Source of the DNA: Deltaproteobacteria bacterium | GTDB lineage: Bacteria > Myxococcota_A > Polyangia > JAAYKL01 | Length of the DNA stretch: 39,121 nucleotides | Assembly: GCA_016936575.1 (NCBI GenBank) | Contig: JAFGXQ010000152.1 | Coordinates: forward strand, 1 to 39,121 | Direction: 5' to 3' | Part shown: piece by piece, positions 14,401 to 23,100 of the stretch | Numbering within the stretch: the stretch's first letter is position 1 | How the letters are laid out: every line of letters begins with the position of its first letter | Program-made: the position numbers and the translations under genes | The notes under the pieces: model-generated | Told to the model about the DNA's origin: nothing | The model's input: only the letters and a program-made list of their open reading frames with translations | Databases searched by the model: none

Positions 14401-15792
14401 GTTCACGAAGACCAGTCGATGGATTCATCAATTCAGAACGAACCGCGTGATTTCATGGCGTTGCAGACGGCCACCGATGAGCTCGATGACATCATGAAAC
14501 GCGATGCGACTGTGCTGCTGCCGCGCATGGGTCCCGGCGCGGAGACACTTTCCGGCGCGCTTAGAGGACTGGGTATGAAAGCGGAGTCACTGCCGCTGCC
14601 CGATGCGGAAGCCCTCAGTCTGGGGCGTCGCTACACATCGGGAAAAGAATGTTTCCCCATGGTGATTACGCTGGGAAGCTTTCTGCAGCGCGTACTCAAG
14701 GACAAAGATACTGACACCAACTTTACCTTCTTTATGCCCACCGCCAACGGTCCATGCCGTTTCGGTGCGTACAACGTGCTGGATCGCATTGTATTCGAAC
14801 GATTGGGAATTCTCGACAAAGTCGGCATATGGGCGCCTGTGGACGATGACTACTTCGAAACCGTACCGGACGCATTCGCCGCGGTGGCCTATGCGGCATT
14901 GGCGTCTTCGGACTATCTGCTGGAGGGGTTGTACACCAGTCGTCCGGTGGAGAATCGAAAAGGCGCCGCTGAAGAAATCTGGAACTACTACCGCAAAGAG
15001 CTCGAAAACATGCTCGAGGAGTACGTACGAAATTCATCGCTTTCCATGGGGGTGGCCATCAGTAATATCATGTCGGGCAGTGTTTTCGGCATCACCGATT
15101 TGTTGAAACGGGCCGCCAAAGCCTACCGTTCAATTATGGTCGACAAAGACATGCCGGAGGTACTGGTAACCGGCGAAATGTATGTTCGATGCGACCCGTT
15201 CAGCAACGACTTTGTCATTGATCAGTTGGAAAAACGCGGCATCCGCTGCAAGTTCGCGCCGTTCAATGAATGGCTGGAATACACCGACTACCAGGATGGG
15301 CAAATCAAACAGGTATCGGATTGGGCCAGTTCGTACCTTCAGGGAAACATGCAACATATTCTGTACTATTCAATGGCAGACGAAATGGGATGGCATACCC
15401 GTACCACGGTGCAGGACGCGCTGGTTGCCGCGAAGCCGTACATTCGGGAGAGCCTGAGCGGGGAATCGGTGTTGACTATCGGCGGCCCGCTGCATGAGTG
15501 GCGCCAGAACCTCATCGACGGCATGGTGAGTGTGGGCCCGCTGGAGTGTATGCCGAACAAAATTTCGGAAAACCAGTTGCATCACATATCAGAACGGGAA
15601 GGGCTTCCCAACCTTACGCTGTACCTCAACGGCGACCCGGTGGATCCTGAAATACTCGACAACTTCGCTTATGAAATTCACGCTCAGTTCAAACGGCGCA
15701 AGGAAGGGAAAAAATCGTTAGCCCCGCCACCGGTATTCCCGCGTCCGCGCATCTGGAAATCCCATAGCAAGTTCAATCCGAAAGACAATTAA
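11437..15792 (+). CDS. Giant acyl-CoA dehydratase activase (2-hydroxyacyl-CoA dehydratase activator family)
   Basis: The 1451-residue protein contains two BcrAD/BadFG ATPase modules of the ASKHA fold: residues about 5-290 (GIDIGAETIKVVEL) and about 310-590 (GFDIGSTGSKVVAVDAETK, GGQDAKYIRL near 420, CSAGTGSF near 442). The second module carries the Cys that holds a subunit-bridging [4Fe-4S] cluster in known activators. A Cys-rich stretch follows (about 605-640: CKSTKGCGGSGNYC, GGGC), then a DUF2229-type and a HgdB-like dehydratase region to the C-terminus. The family couples ATP hydrolysis to low-potential electron transfer for dehydration of 2-hydroxyacyl-CoA or reduction of aromatic-CoA. These large fused forms occur widely in anaerobes and their true substrate is unknown. 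Start has AAGGA 8 nt upstream. No dehydratase alpha subunit is adjacent. Confidence 0.88.
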   Translation: MASIKRTLGIDIGAETIKVVELTRQENQTPTWTRRSVVQHHKEPVATLEKILADYDWSTLYNAAVTGRLSRTVNLSRIPIKQSQIKGFEFLFGDKPATIVSIGSHGFSVLELRDTNIEMFRENSRCSQGTGNFLRQLVERFDMSIEDASALCTPVKKPAPLSGRCPVILKTDMTHLANKGEPRERILAGLFDAVCENVQVLIKPRVSPKEMVLIGGVTQAPRIQANFQLFAEKNGMSMLETGTDDNLYFEALGCASIALTQEAALPTMDTLFNPPEDHALETLPPLSNFLDMVERLKAAPKPKVTKKSRLILGFDIGSTGSKVVAVDAETKREIWEAYINTNGAPVAAAQNLMEQFANSEICDVPVVAVGATGSGREIVGSLLTTCYGAEKVFVLNEIAAHAEGAIHFDNRVDTIFEIGGQDAKYIRLTQGRVVDAAMNEACSAGTGSFIEEQGKKFQGIQNVIHLADEALQAEDGVSLGQHCSVFMAEIIDEAVASHVPQRSIIAGIYDSIIQNYLNRVKGSRSVGKVIFCQGMPFSSDALAASVARQTGAKVIVPPNPGTVGALGIALLSMKELKPSVTQGVDEGLDVQRFLNAEIVKKDVFTCKSTKGCGGSGNYCRIDRITTLVEGVEQKFTWGGGCSLYDKGTGKKKLPDLAPNPFKEREQLVLDICEQFVSRDGRPTIAVTDQFVLKSMFPFFTTFLYDLGFNLELHMTADQATLKRGIEDANVPFCAPMQQYHGIVSEMAETQADYLFLPMVRGTQRIGTEPWARLCPIVQGSADMLISDLGEINAKIISPIVNIGKKNFESPLFMKSMKALVEELGVSHLDWKSLVQKAAAVQEKFDRDCITVGEHALDFCDKTGVTPVVVLGRTYTIYNDVLNSNVPNILREQGAIGIPVDCYPLAPDAPIFPKAYWGYGQRNLRSAHQIRRTPGLYSLFCSNYSCGPDSFNVHFYNYIMEGKPAAIIETDGHSGDAGTKTRIEAFLYCVHEDQSMDSSIQNEPRDFMALQTATDELDDIMKRDATVLLPRMGPGAETLSGALRGLGMKAESLPLPDAEALSLGRRYTSGKECFPMVITLGSFLQRVLKDKDTDTNFTFFMPTANGPCRFGAYNVLDRIVFERLGILDKVGIWAPVDDDYFETVPDAFAAVAYAALASSDYLLEGLYTSRPVENRKGAAEEIWNYYRKELENMLEEYVRNSSLSMGVAISNIMSGSVFGITDLLKRAAKAYRSIMVDKDMPEVLVTGEMYVRCDPFSNDFVIDQLEKRGIRCKFAPFNEWLEYTDYQDGQIKQVSDWASSYLQGNMQHILYYSMADEMGWHTRTTVQDALVAAKPYIRESLSGESVLTIGGPLHEWRQNLIDGMVSVGPLECMPNKISENQLHHISEREGLPNLTLYLNGDPVDPEILDNFAYEIHAQFKRRKEGKKSLAPPPVFPRPRIWKSHSKFNPKDN

Positions 15793-15802
15793 ATTGATGT
15801 TG

Positions 15803-15827
15803 AGGGGCGGTTCGCGAAGCCGCTCCT
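15803..15827. terminator. REP-like GC-rich hairpin between convergent genes
   Basis: AGGGGCGGTT (15803-15812) pairs with the reverse strand of GCCGCTCCT (15819-15827) as a stem of about 10 bp with a CGCGA loop. On the minus strand it reads AGGAGCGGCTTCGCGAACCG, a form seen in REP-type repeats of other proteobacteria. It overlaps the stop codon of the histidine kinase gene and probably serves as a bidirectional terminator. Confidence 0.55.
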
Positions 15828-17259
15828 ACTGGCTCTTCAGGATTTTGGCCATACGGGTGGAGATTTCGCCGATGCTGAAAGGTTTCTGTACAAACCCCAC
15901 ATTGCCTTGTTTTAACAGTTCCGTGGCGCTGTCGTCTTTGCTGTAGCCGGAGCATAGAATAATCGGCACATCCGGACGCAACGCCCGAATGGCAGCAAAC
16001 GCGGCGGGACCGTCCATTACCGGCATAATCATATCGAGCAGCACCAAATCAACCGCTTCGGGGTTTTCGGTCAATTTATCGACGGCCACTTTGCCGTTTT
16101 CAGCGGCAATCACGTTGTAACCGATTTTCTGCAAAATGCGCGTTCCCGATTTTCGAATCAAATCTTCATCATCGATGAGCAATACCGTATGCGCACCACC
16201 GTACACCGGCGGATTGCTGCCTTTGATACCCGGGTCTTCGCGCGCCTCATCGAGGGCAGGAAACCACACATTGATGGTGGTCCCAACGCCCGAATCACTG
16301 TCAATCTCGACCTTGCCGGCATGCTCTTTCACAATTCCCCAAACCCGGGGCAGCCCCAGACCGGTTCCCTTGCCCTCGGGCTTGGTGGTGTAAAACGGCT
16401 CAAAGGCGCGACGCATGGTTTCTTCGCTCATTCCTTCCCCCGTGTCGGTCACCTTCAACAAAACATAAGAGCCCTCCGCCATGTCGCCTTCCCCTTGCAA
16501 TTCCACTGTCTCCAGCGAAACCGTGAGCACGCCGTTTCCGTTCATGGCATCGATGCCGTTAATGCACAGATTCATCAGCACATTCTTGATTTCACTTGGG
16601 TCCCCTTCTATCTGGGGAACATTGGTGTGGTAAACCGCCTTCACGTTCAGCGTCCTGGGGGACACGCGTTCCAACAGCTTCTTAGCCTCTTTAATTTCCT
16701 TCACCAAAGAAATTGGACGCTTGAAAAAATCGCCTTTGCGTGCAAATCCGAGCAGTGATAACGTCAGATCACGTCCCCGTCGGCACGCATCCAGAATATC
16801 ATAGATGTCGTCTTTTTGCGGCTGTCCGGAACCAACTTCCATGTCGAGTTTCATGGACGACGCAATACTCATAATCGACGCGAGAACGTTGTTCACATCG
16901 TGGGCAATACCACCGGCCAGACGTCCGAGCGCTTCGAGTTTTTGCGCCTGCACCAGTTCCTGCTCCGCCCTCTTTCGCTGCTGAACATGCTGCTCGATTT
17001 CGCCCTTCGCTTCGGCGAGCAGAGAATCACGCAGGGCAACCTGCTCCGCCGCTTCTGACCGGGCGGTATCTCTGAATTTTCGAAGCGTCCAAAAGATTCC
17101 CAGGCAGAGCAAAAAACCGAAAATGAATTCGAGCAGGTGAAAAATCCAGTGTTCCGAATTCATGGAACGCCCAACAGGCAGGACAGCAATATGAACCCCC
17201 ATCAGCAGAATGCCGACAATGAGTGAAATAACCAATATTTTTAGCCAGTTCCGTTTCAA
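15826..17259 (-). CDS. Membrane hybrid histidine kinase with C-terminal receiver domain
   Basis: A 477-residue sensor with two N-terminal membrane segments (about 7-27 and 40-59) enclosing only a short periplasmic loop, then a coiled-coil linker (about 60-110). The HisKA domain has His120 in GGIAHDVNNVL. The ATPase domain has an N box around Asn230, DTGEGM (about 272-277) and GTGLGL (about 298-303). The C-terminal receiver (about 357-477) has the acidic pair LIDDED, phospho-accepting Asp409 in LLDMIMPVMDG and Lys in QKPFS. The minimal sensor region suggests sensing within the membrane or through partners. The start is TTG 17259 with GGAG seven bases upstream on the minus strand. A possible promoter (TTGTGG, 17 bp, AATATG) lies in the 89-bp gap upstream, so it is probably separate from the RiPP operon before it. 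Confidence 0.88.
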   Translation of the reverse strand: MKRNWLKILVISLIVGILLMGVHIAVLPVGRSMNSEHWIFHLLEFIFGFLLCLGIFWTLRKFRDTARSEAAEQVALRDSLLAEAKGEIEQHVQQRKRAEQELVQAQKLEALGRLAGGIAHDVNNVLASIMSIASSMKLDMEVGSGQPQKDDIYDILDACRRGRDLTLSLLGFARKGDFFKRPISLVKEIKEAKKLLERVSPRTLNVKAVYHTNVPQIEGDPSEIKNVLMNLCINGIDAMNGNGVLTVSLETVELQGEGDMAEGSYVLLKVTDTGEGMSEETMRRAFEPFYTTKPEGKGTGLGLPRVWGIVKEHAGKVEIDSDSGVGTTINVWFPALDEAREDPGIKGSNPPVYGGAHTVLLIDDEDLIRKSGTRILQKIGYNVIAAENGKVAVDKLTENPEAVDLVLLDMIMPVMDGPAAFAAIRALRPDVPIILCSGYSKDDSATELLKQGNVGFVQKPFSIGEISTRMAKILKSQ

Positions 17260-17348
17260 TGAATCACTCCGACGTACAGTGTACCATTCACAGCCAGAAA
17301 CTCCATATTGAAACTGATAGAAATATCCACAAATAGCCGAATTGTTAC

Positions 17349-17771
17349 TTATTTTTTTTGCTTCATAAACGCAACCCCAAGCCGAAGCAACCGTTGCAGC
17401 GCATTTTTCAGCAACACGCCGCGATATGACTGAGACAGCGCCAATCTCGTCGCCAGGCGCCCCACGGGACCATCCGTGTCGTATGCCAAATACCTGTGCT
17501 GCACCTTGCGAACGACAAATACCAACGATTCTTCGGGAACCTCTTCTTCACAACGCTGGGCATCACCACGAGTAAAATACCGTTTTACATCGTTGCACTG
17601 CTCAATCCGGACAAGACGATGAGCAACACCGAATCCGTCTTGGTCAATAAAGCAAATGATGTCTCCAATTTGAAGAAAGCGAGTATCGACGCGCTCAACA
17701 GTCAACGCGCTCTCTGGCACAATAAATGGTATCATCGAATAACCAACTGCTTGAACGTGCTGAAAAGTCAT
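17349..17771 (-). CDS. S24/S26-type signal-peptidase-like protease (Ser/His type)
   Basis: The 140-residue protein has the S26 signature GYSMIPF with nucleophile Ser12. It also has IGDIICFI (about 35-42), VAHRLVRI with His51 where bacterial SPases have Lys, and TRGDAQ with Asp70. The Ser/His/Asp set is the form seen in SipW/ER-type signal peptidases. No clear N-terminal membrane anchor is present; the C-terminus (about 115-140) is basic and amphipathic. It is the last gene of the RiPP-like operon, 11 bp after the radical SAM gene, so coupled translation is likely. Small S26-like proteins recur beside PqqD and radical SAM genes, where leader removal is an attractive but unproven role. A T-rich stretch follows the stop. 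Confidence 0.75.
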   Translation of the reverse strand: MTFQHVQAVGYSMIPFIVPESALTVERVDTRFLQIGDIICFIDQDGFGVAHRLVRIEQCNDVKRYFTRGDAQRCEEEVPEESLVFVVRKVQHRYLAYDTDGPVGRLATRLALSQSYRGVLLKNALQRLLRLGVAFMKQKK

Positions 17772-17782
17772 AGCGGTATATT

Positions 17783-18868
17783 TTATTCTAATTTCTTTAA
17801 TTTCTTAGATTGCTCATGCGCTTGATACCGCATTTGTGCAAGGCGACAATCTATCGAAGACGGTTGAAACGGATCACCATGTTCCACTGCAGCGGATGAC
17901 GGGCAGCGGCGACAAAATAAACGAATCTCGCATTCTACACAAGAGGCACTTTGTTCCCAGGTAATCGTGGTAATTCTTGTCCGCGCACTGCTCATCCATA
18001 TGTCTGCGATGGACCGATTCCGCACGTTTCCTAACATAAGACTCTTTGCCACTGCACATGGATAGACATTGCCATCAGACGCAATAAATAAACTATTTCT
18101 TCCTATGGAGCAGACTGTCCAATCCAAATTGAAAACTTCGCTTTTTTGCGCCAGCGTAGAACGAAGCACAGGCAACCGAGAAACCAATTCAACAATATCG
18201 TCATTTTCAGCGCGAAATCGATGGGGAGCGTCTTTCCCATCTTCAAGAAACTCGACACGACAATCGAACGTATACTGCCAACCTTCCGCCTCGTACAATG
18301 TTTGAAGAGAAGAAACTGCATCCAAATTCCAATTCATCAGTAAAGTCATCGCGCGAACATGACCACCATGAGCATGAAAAGCTCGCAATGTTGATAAAGC
18401 GCGAGCATGAGCCCCTACCAATCCCACAAACGCATCATGCTTCTCTGGTTTATCATGGTAAACACTCACATGGAGTTCAGAAACCCCGATGTCTTTCAGA
18501 CGCTTCGCATCACGCGGAGAAAGGAGGGTTCCATTGGTCTTCACTCGAACCACAAAATGTTTCGAAATCGCAAACTGAACAATATCCCAAAAATATTTAT
18601 GAGTAAAAACTTCTCCCCCGGTCAATGTTAAAAAAAGAGTCCCTGCTTCCGCCAGTTCACTAAGCAAATGTTCAATTTCAGACAGGCATAACTCATCCGT
18701 AGATTTATGAGAAGATTGATAACAATGCGGACAAGTCAAATTACAGGCGCGGGTCAACTCGAAAACCGCTCCAAAAGGCGCTTGTGCATGTAGTCTTGCA
18801 TGCCGGAATATTCGTTCAATCGCGCTACTGGTATCACTGCTCAAACATGCCTTCGACTCTATATCCAT
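17783..18868 (-). CDS. Radical SAM/SPASM peptide-modifying enzyme
   Basis: The 361-residue protein has the radical SAM cluster motif CNLTCPHC (Cys42, Cys46, Cys49), the GGE-like motif TGGEVF, and a C-terminal SPASM domain. In the SPASM domain VCSIG, GNVYPC and CVECEIRLFCRRC supply ligands for auxiliary iron-sulfur clusters. Such enzymes install thioether, C-C or other crosslinks in ribosomal peptides, guided by a PqqD-type leader-binding protein; that protein is encoded directly upstream. It begins with ATG 18868 after GGAGGTTGGAG on the minus strand. Expected substrate in this context is the 53-residue peptide encoded at 20013-20174. It could alternatively act on a protein; sequence alone does not give the bond formed. 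Confidence 0.88.
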   Translation of the reverse strand: MDIESKACLSSDTSSAIERIFRHARLHAQAPFGAVFELTRACNLTCPHCYQSSHKSTDELCLSEIEHLLSELAEAGTLFLTLTGGEVFTHKYFWDIVQFAISKHFVVRVKTNGTLLSPRDAKRLKDIGVSELHVSVYHDKPEKHDAFVGLVGAHARALSTLRAFHAHGGHVRAMTLLMNWNLDAVSSLQTLYEAEGWQYTFDCRVEFLEDGKDAPHRFRAENDDIVELVSRLPVLRSTLAQKSEVFNLDWTVCSIGRNSLFIASDGNVYPCAVAKSLMLGNVRNRSIADIWMSSARTRITTITWEQSASCVECEIRLFCRRCPSSAAVEHGDPFQPSSIDCRLAQMRYQAHEQSKKLKKLE

Positions 18869-18909
18869 GTATCAATCTCCAACCTCCAGAGGTGAAACAA
18901 CCCAAATCT

Positions 18910-19191
18910 TCACTCCAGCGGAACGACGAGTTTTTTTTCAATTAATGTCTGAACAAAATCCAGAGTATCCCGGGTCGCTTCATCTTCACTGACATGGTAG
19001 TCATTTACCAATGAGTCAACAATTTTCTGCAAACTGATTCCCTCCGAAATCCACCCCCATATGTCGGACGCGGTTCCATTTAACATCAACATGTTATTCG
19101 ATTTGGTTTCTACAAGTACAAATTTGTCCTGTATCCGTCGAAATGCAACCGTTTTTCCCGGTGCGTATGAACGATTGATGAAATCACTCAT
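18910..19191 (-). CDS. PqqD-like peptide-binding chaperone (RRE)
   Basis: A 93-residue protein of the PqqD family, with a winged-helix RiPP recognition element. Typical features are an N-terminal beta-hairpin (KTVAFRRIQDKFVLVE), NMLMLNGTASDIW, then the helical stretch ISLQKIVDSLVNDYHVSEDEATRDTLDFVQTLIEKKLV. PqqD proteins bind leader peptides and present them to the radical SAM enzyme. ATG 19191 overlaps the kinase stop (TGA 19186-19184) in an ATGAGTGA arrangement with GAGGTGG upstream; a GTG at 19200 is an alternative. It sits exactly between the kinase and radical SAM genes, which supports a three-part modification unit. Confidence 0.88.
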   Translation of the reverse strand: MSDFINRSYAPGKTVAFRRIQDKFVLVETKSNNMLMLNGTASDIWGWISEGISLQKIVDSLVNDYHVSEDEATRDTLDFVQTLIEKKLVVPLE

Positions 19192-20038
19192 GTCTTCCAC
19201 CTCTATTCAGCCGCCACTGTTCAAGCTTCGGCCAAAATAGCTTGTCTTTTCTAAATTCTAAATTACAACACATTCCGGATGCCACAATATTTTGTACTAC
19301 GTTTAAAAAATACTGATTCGAAATCAAGTCCCGTTCAAAAAAACGAGTCTCACGATACAAACGACGTAACGCATCCATCGTTGAAATATTGCAGACGCGC
19401 GTTTCTGTGGACTGTTGAATAAAAACGATCCCGGCGAGGGGAGCGCTTCGAACGGCGTCGATGCGCTGGCGATCATCGCCAAACGGTGTCGCGTGCGCAT
19501 ACATTTCTTGATCGGACTGCATAGTCACGACGCATACATCTTCAGAAAACAGTGCCCCATCACAACGAAGTTCATTCGCAATAGTACTCTTTCCAACACC
19601 GGAGGGACCACTAAACAACCACACCTCCTCCCTCCAAATCACGCCCGAGGAATGCAATAATATTCCACTTTTTTCGTAGTAAATCGCGAGAACAAACTTT
19701 AAAAAAGTTGTCAAAGTAAACGGATCAGAATCATCAAGATGGAAATCCCCAGTCATTTGATGACCATTCCAGCGAAATGTTCCAAATCCACCGTGAAGCA
19801 ACAACGTGATCACCCCATCGTCACCATGGGACACCGCTATCGTTCGCTCAGTTTCAAGAAGCCCTGAATACAAAGAAATCTGAATCTCCACATCTGCTTG
19901 CTCATTTTTTGACCACCAACACGGCGGGCAAGCCCATTGCCACGTTGTCGGAAATTCAGATAGAACGCTTTCGAGTTTTACCCGTATTCCCCCCAAATCC
20001 CAATAAAGAACTCTATGACCGTGGGGGAACTTTTTCAC
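19184..20038 (-). CDS. HPr kinase/phosphorylase-like protein (peptide kinase candidate)
   Basis: The protein, about 284 residues from GTG 20038, belongs to the HprK-like kinases. Beta-rich N-terminal segment (RVLYWDLGGIRVKLES), then LLHSSGV and Walker A GPSGVGKST (about 144-152), and an acidic SED motif (about 165-167). It is not the central carbon-regulation HprK; such stand-alone homologues recur in RiPP loci. In Bacillales lasso-peptide clusters relatives phosphorylate the C-terminal Ser of the precursor. The start is uncertain: no ATG precedes the fold. The candidates are TTG 20104, GTG 20038 and TTG 19996. GTG 20038 is preferred because it leaves a family-like N-terminus and overlaps the precursor gene's end by only 26 bp. 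Residues upstream of it are simply the precursor region read in another frame. Confidence 0.75.
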   Translation of the reverse strand: MKKFPHGHRVLYWDLGGIRVKLESVLSEFPTTWQWACPPCWWSKNEQADVEIQISLYSGLLETERTIAVSHGDDGVITLLLHGGFGTFRWNGHQMTGDFHLDDSDPFTLTTFLKFVLAIYYEKSGILLHSSGVIWREEVWLFSGPSGVGKSTIANELRCDGALFSEDVCVVTMQSDQEMYAHATPFGDDRQRIDAVRSAPLAGIVFIQQSTETRVCNISTMDALRRLYRETRFFERDLISNQYFLNVVQNIVASGMCCNLEFRKDKLFWPKLEQWRLNRGGRHE

Positions 20039-20174
20039 AAGGTGGATTCCCGTATGGAGAATTGCCGCAAACCACCATATGCGCCTGAAAAACAACTTCC
20101 TCAATTATGTCAGGCTTCTCGTACATCTTTCGATTTCCGACTGGCATCTGCTCTTTTTTTTCTGTTGCTGTCAT
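20013..20174 (-). CDS. Candidate RiPP precursor peptide (53 aa)
   Basis: A short gene overlapping the kinase gene in another frame. From ATG 20174 the peptide starts MTATEKKEQM, continues with a leader-like segment MYEKPDIIEEVVFQA (residues 17-31) and ends with a core-like segment CGNSPYGNPPC (36-46) then EKVPPRS to the TAG at 20015-20013. The Tyr-x-Lys-Pro-x-Ile pattern resembles leader motifs recognised by PqqD/RRE proteins. Two cysteines, several prolines, and a C-terminal Ser are suited to radical SAM crosslinking and HprK-like phosphorylation. AGGAGGGGAGG lies upstream, fused with the stop codon of the EGF lipoprotein gene (TAG 20200-20198), but the spacing to ATG is longer than ideal (about 14 nt). 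Evidence is context and composition; no homologue was checked. Confidence 0.65.
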   Translation of the reverse strand: MTATEKKEQMPVGNRKMYEKPDIIEEVVFQAHMVVCGNSPYGNPPCEKVPPRS

Positions 20175-20197
20175 TTCTATATTTTGTGCCTCCCCTC

Positions 20198-23100
20198 CTA
20201 ATCGGAAGGGGTTACTGTTAATGTATATCCCGAGGAATCTCCTGATATTATACCTATCTCAATAAAATAATAACCTTCTCCTGTGAACGTACCTGAAAAA
20301 TACGGATATTCGTCCCCTGCTGCAAATGTAATCACCTCTTCATCCGGATCAACTGACGAGTCATTTGCGTACGTCACCAGCGTTGACCAAGTGGATTTGT
20401 CGATCATTGAATACCAGAGCATCATATCCAAATCAATCGCTACCGAGGAATAATTTAGCACGATATCAACTGATTCCCCTGACGACAGATATATTTTATA
20501 AATATCAACCTCTCCAACACAAAACGTCGCAGAAATTCCGGCTCCCACAACCAACTCGTATGCATCTGTCTCAATGTCATTTTCCTCATAGGCATCATCC
20601 ACACAAGCGGGAACTTCTGTGTCCACCACGATGTTGGAAGGACATGTAATAGAATACTCCGGTGGGGGAGCTGTATCGTCACATGAAAAGATATTAAAAT
20701 CCGAGGTCCATCCACACACATCGTTCGGCGCAGCGCCAAAACCACAGTAATATGTTTCAACTGTCCCAGCGTTGCAATACACCACCCAGGCTCCTTCACA
20801 ACATCCCACACTCGGCAAATACCCCGAACACGCGTACACACACTCGTGCCCCCCTTCCAAAACACCGTAGTTGTCGTTGCAATCGCACACGCCTGCCGAA
20901 CAGGTGCCGTGGGTACCGCAGTCGCCGCAATCAATTGTGCCGCCGGCGCCGTCGTCAAAGGCAGTCGGGCCGCATTCGGTGAAGTTGTCGGTGTCCAGGT
21001 CATCGCAGGTCAGCGGCGTCACACAGGCATTGTTGTAGCAGGTTTCATCCGTACCGCAGCACACACTGCCGCACGTCGAATACCCACCGGCCACATCACA
21101 GCCGGCGCAATAATCTCCGCTGTACCCGGCGTAGCAGGCGCAATCCACCACGCCATCCACAATGGAGCAGTCGCCGTTGCCGTTACACGAATTCACATCG
21201 CACACATCGTCTTCCACGCACTCACTTCCGCTCTCGTGATACCCAGCAGCGCAGGTTGCACAGAATGTGGCAGGATCCCATTGCACCGGGCATTCACAAT
21301 GAATCGATGCCCCGTCGTCCACACACGTGCCACCGTTGGCGCAACTGGACGCGGTACAATCCACATCGGGCAGACAATTGCCCGATTCCATGTAGAAGCC
21401 ATTCGCACATACCGAACAAAAGTTACCTGCCCATCCCGCATTACAGCTGCACTTCACCACACCGGTAGAGTCGTCACACGTGCCGTTGAAATTGCAATCC
21501 GAACTGTTCACGCCCAACTGTTCACAGGCATCATCCTCCACACACTCCCCGGTGCCGAAATCAAAATGATAGTCAATCGCGCACAGTTCGCAATAGTCGC
21601 CATCGTAGCCGGTGTAACATGAACAACTCACTACGCCGCCGGTGTCACTGCAACTGCCGCTGAATGAACAGCTTGACGCGATACAGCTTTCGTTCAGCAC
21701 GCAATCGCCGCTGTCGTCATGATACCCGGTCGCGCACTCGTTACAGATAGTTCCATCCCATCCATCATCGCACGTACAAACCACCACATAGGTTGAATCA
21801 TCACAGGTTCCGTGTCCACTGCATGAATTCAAGCCGCAGGTCTGGTTCAGCACACACGTTCCACCGCTCGGATGGAACCCCGTCGTGCATTCCGCGCAAT
21901 AAGAGACCGCAGTGAACCCAGGATTACATGAACATGAAATCAGCCCATTCACAATCGTACACGTTCCGTTCCCGTTGCAGCTGTTCGTCTGGCACTGCTC
22001 ATCCACATCGCAGACACCGCCGTTGTCATGATACCCAACAGCACACTGCGTACAGTAGCCGTCGGCATCTTCGGCATAGCCCACATCACACGTGCAATCA
22101 ATCACACCGCCGACCACAGCGCACGAACCGTTCACACACGGCCCGACCGCATCAGCACATACTTCATCTGCACTGCATACACCCAACTCAAAATGATACC
22201 CCGATGCACATACCGAACAGTCCGCCCCATCATATTCATCGTCGCAGACACAAGCCGCCAACCCGTCAATCACCCCCACATCACACGTACCGTGGTCGCC
22301 GCAATCCAGGCCGTTGGATTCAGCCGTGGCGCAAGTCGGACGGCACACGCCGTCACCGTTGGTATCCTGATACCCAGTCACACAATCTTCGCAGGTAGTG
22401 CCGGTGTACAGGGGAGCACACAAACAACTCTTCACGCCGCCCGAATACACACAGGTGCCATAGTCCCCGCAGGGATCCAATTCTGAACAACTCGGTTCAT
22501 TCATCACGCACGAGTCTGCGACCGCATGGTACCCGGTTTCGCAAACACTGCACCCGCTCTCGCCCCAGCCGGTATCGCAGGCGCAATATGCGATTCCCGT
22601 GGTGGTGTTCAATGCACACGTTCCGTGGTCTCCGCAGTTCAAACCGGCCGCCACCGCCGTGGCGCAGGTGGGCAAACAATCATCCACCACATATGTGTTC
22701 TGATATCCGGGCGCACAGACCGTACATGCGTTCCCTCCTGCATCGTTCATCCACCCGGCATCGCAAACACACTCCGTCAACCCGGTGTCAGCGGGAACCG
22801 AACAGGTACCATGCCCGTTGCAGGTATCCGACTCGCATATCTCATTTTCCACGCAATCCGAAGTGGCGTCCACATGATATCCGGGGGGGCAAACATCACA
22901 CAACGCACCACTCCAATTGCCGGCGCAGTCACACACCGTAGCGCCTGATGACTCTTCACACGCGCCGTTATCCCCACAATCCAATCCATTGGCCACCGCT
23001 GTTTCACAAGATGGCAGACAGTCACCGTTGTCATCGTTGTCCTGGTAACCCTCCATGCACTGTTCACAAAAGAGCCCGGCATACAGCGGCTCGCAATCAC

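Noticed and set aside
20036..20104. N-terminal extension of the HprK-like protein from TTG 20104
   Set aside because: It has no ribosome binding site, is not like family N-termini, and reads the candidate precursor gene in the wrong frame.
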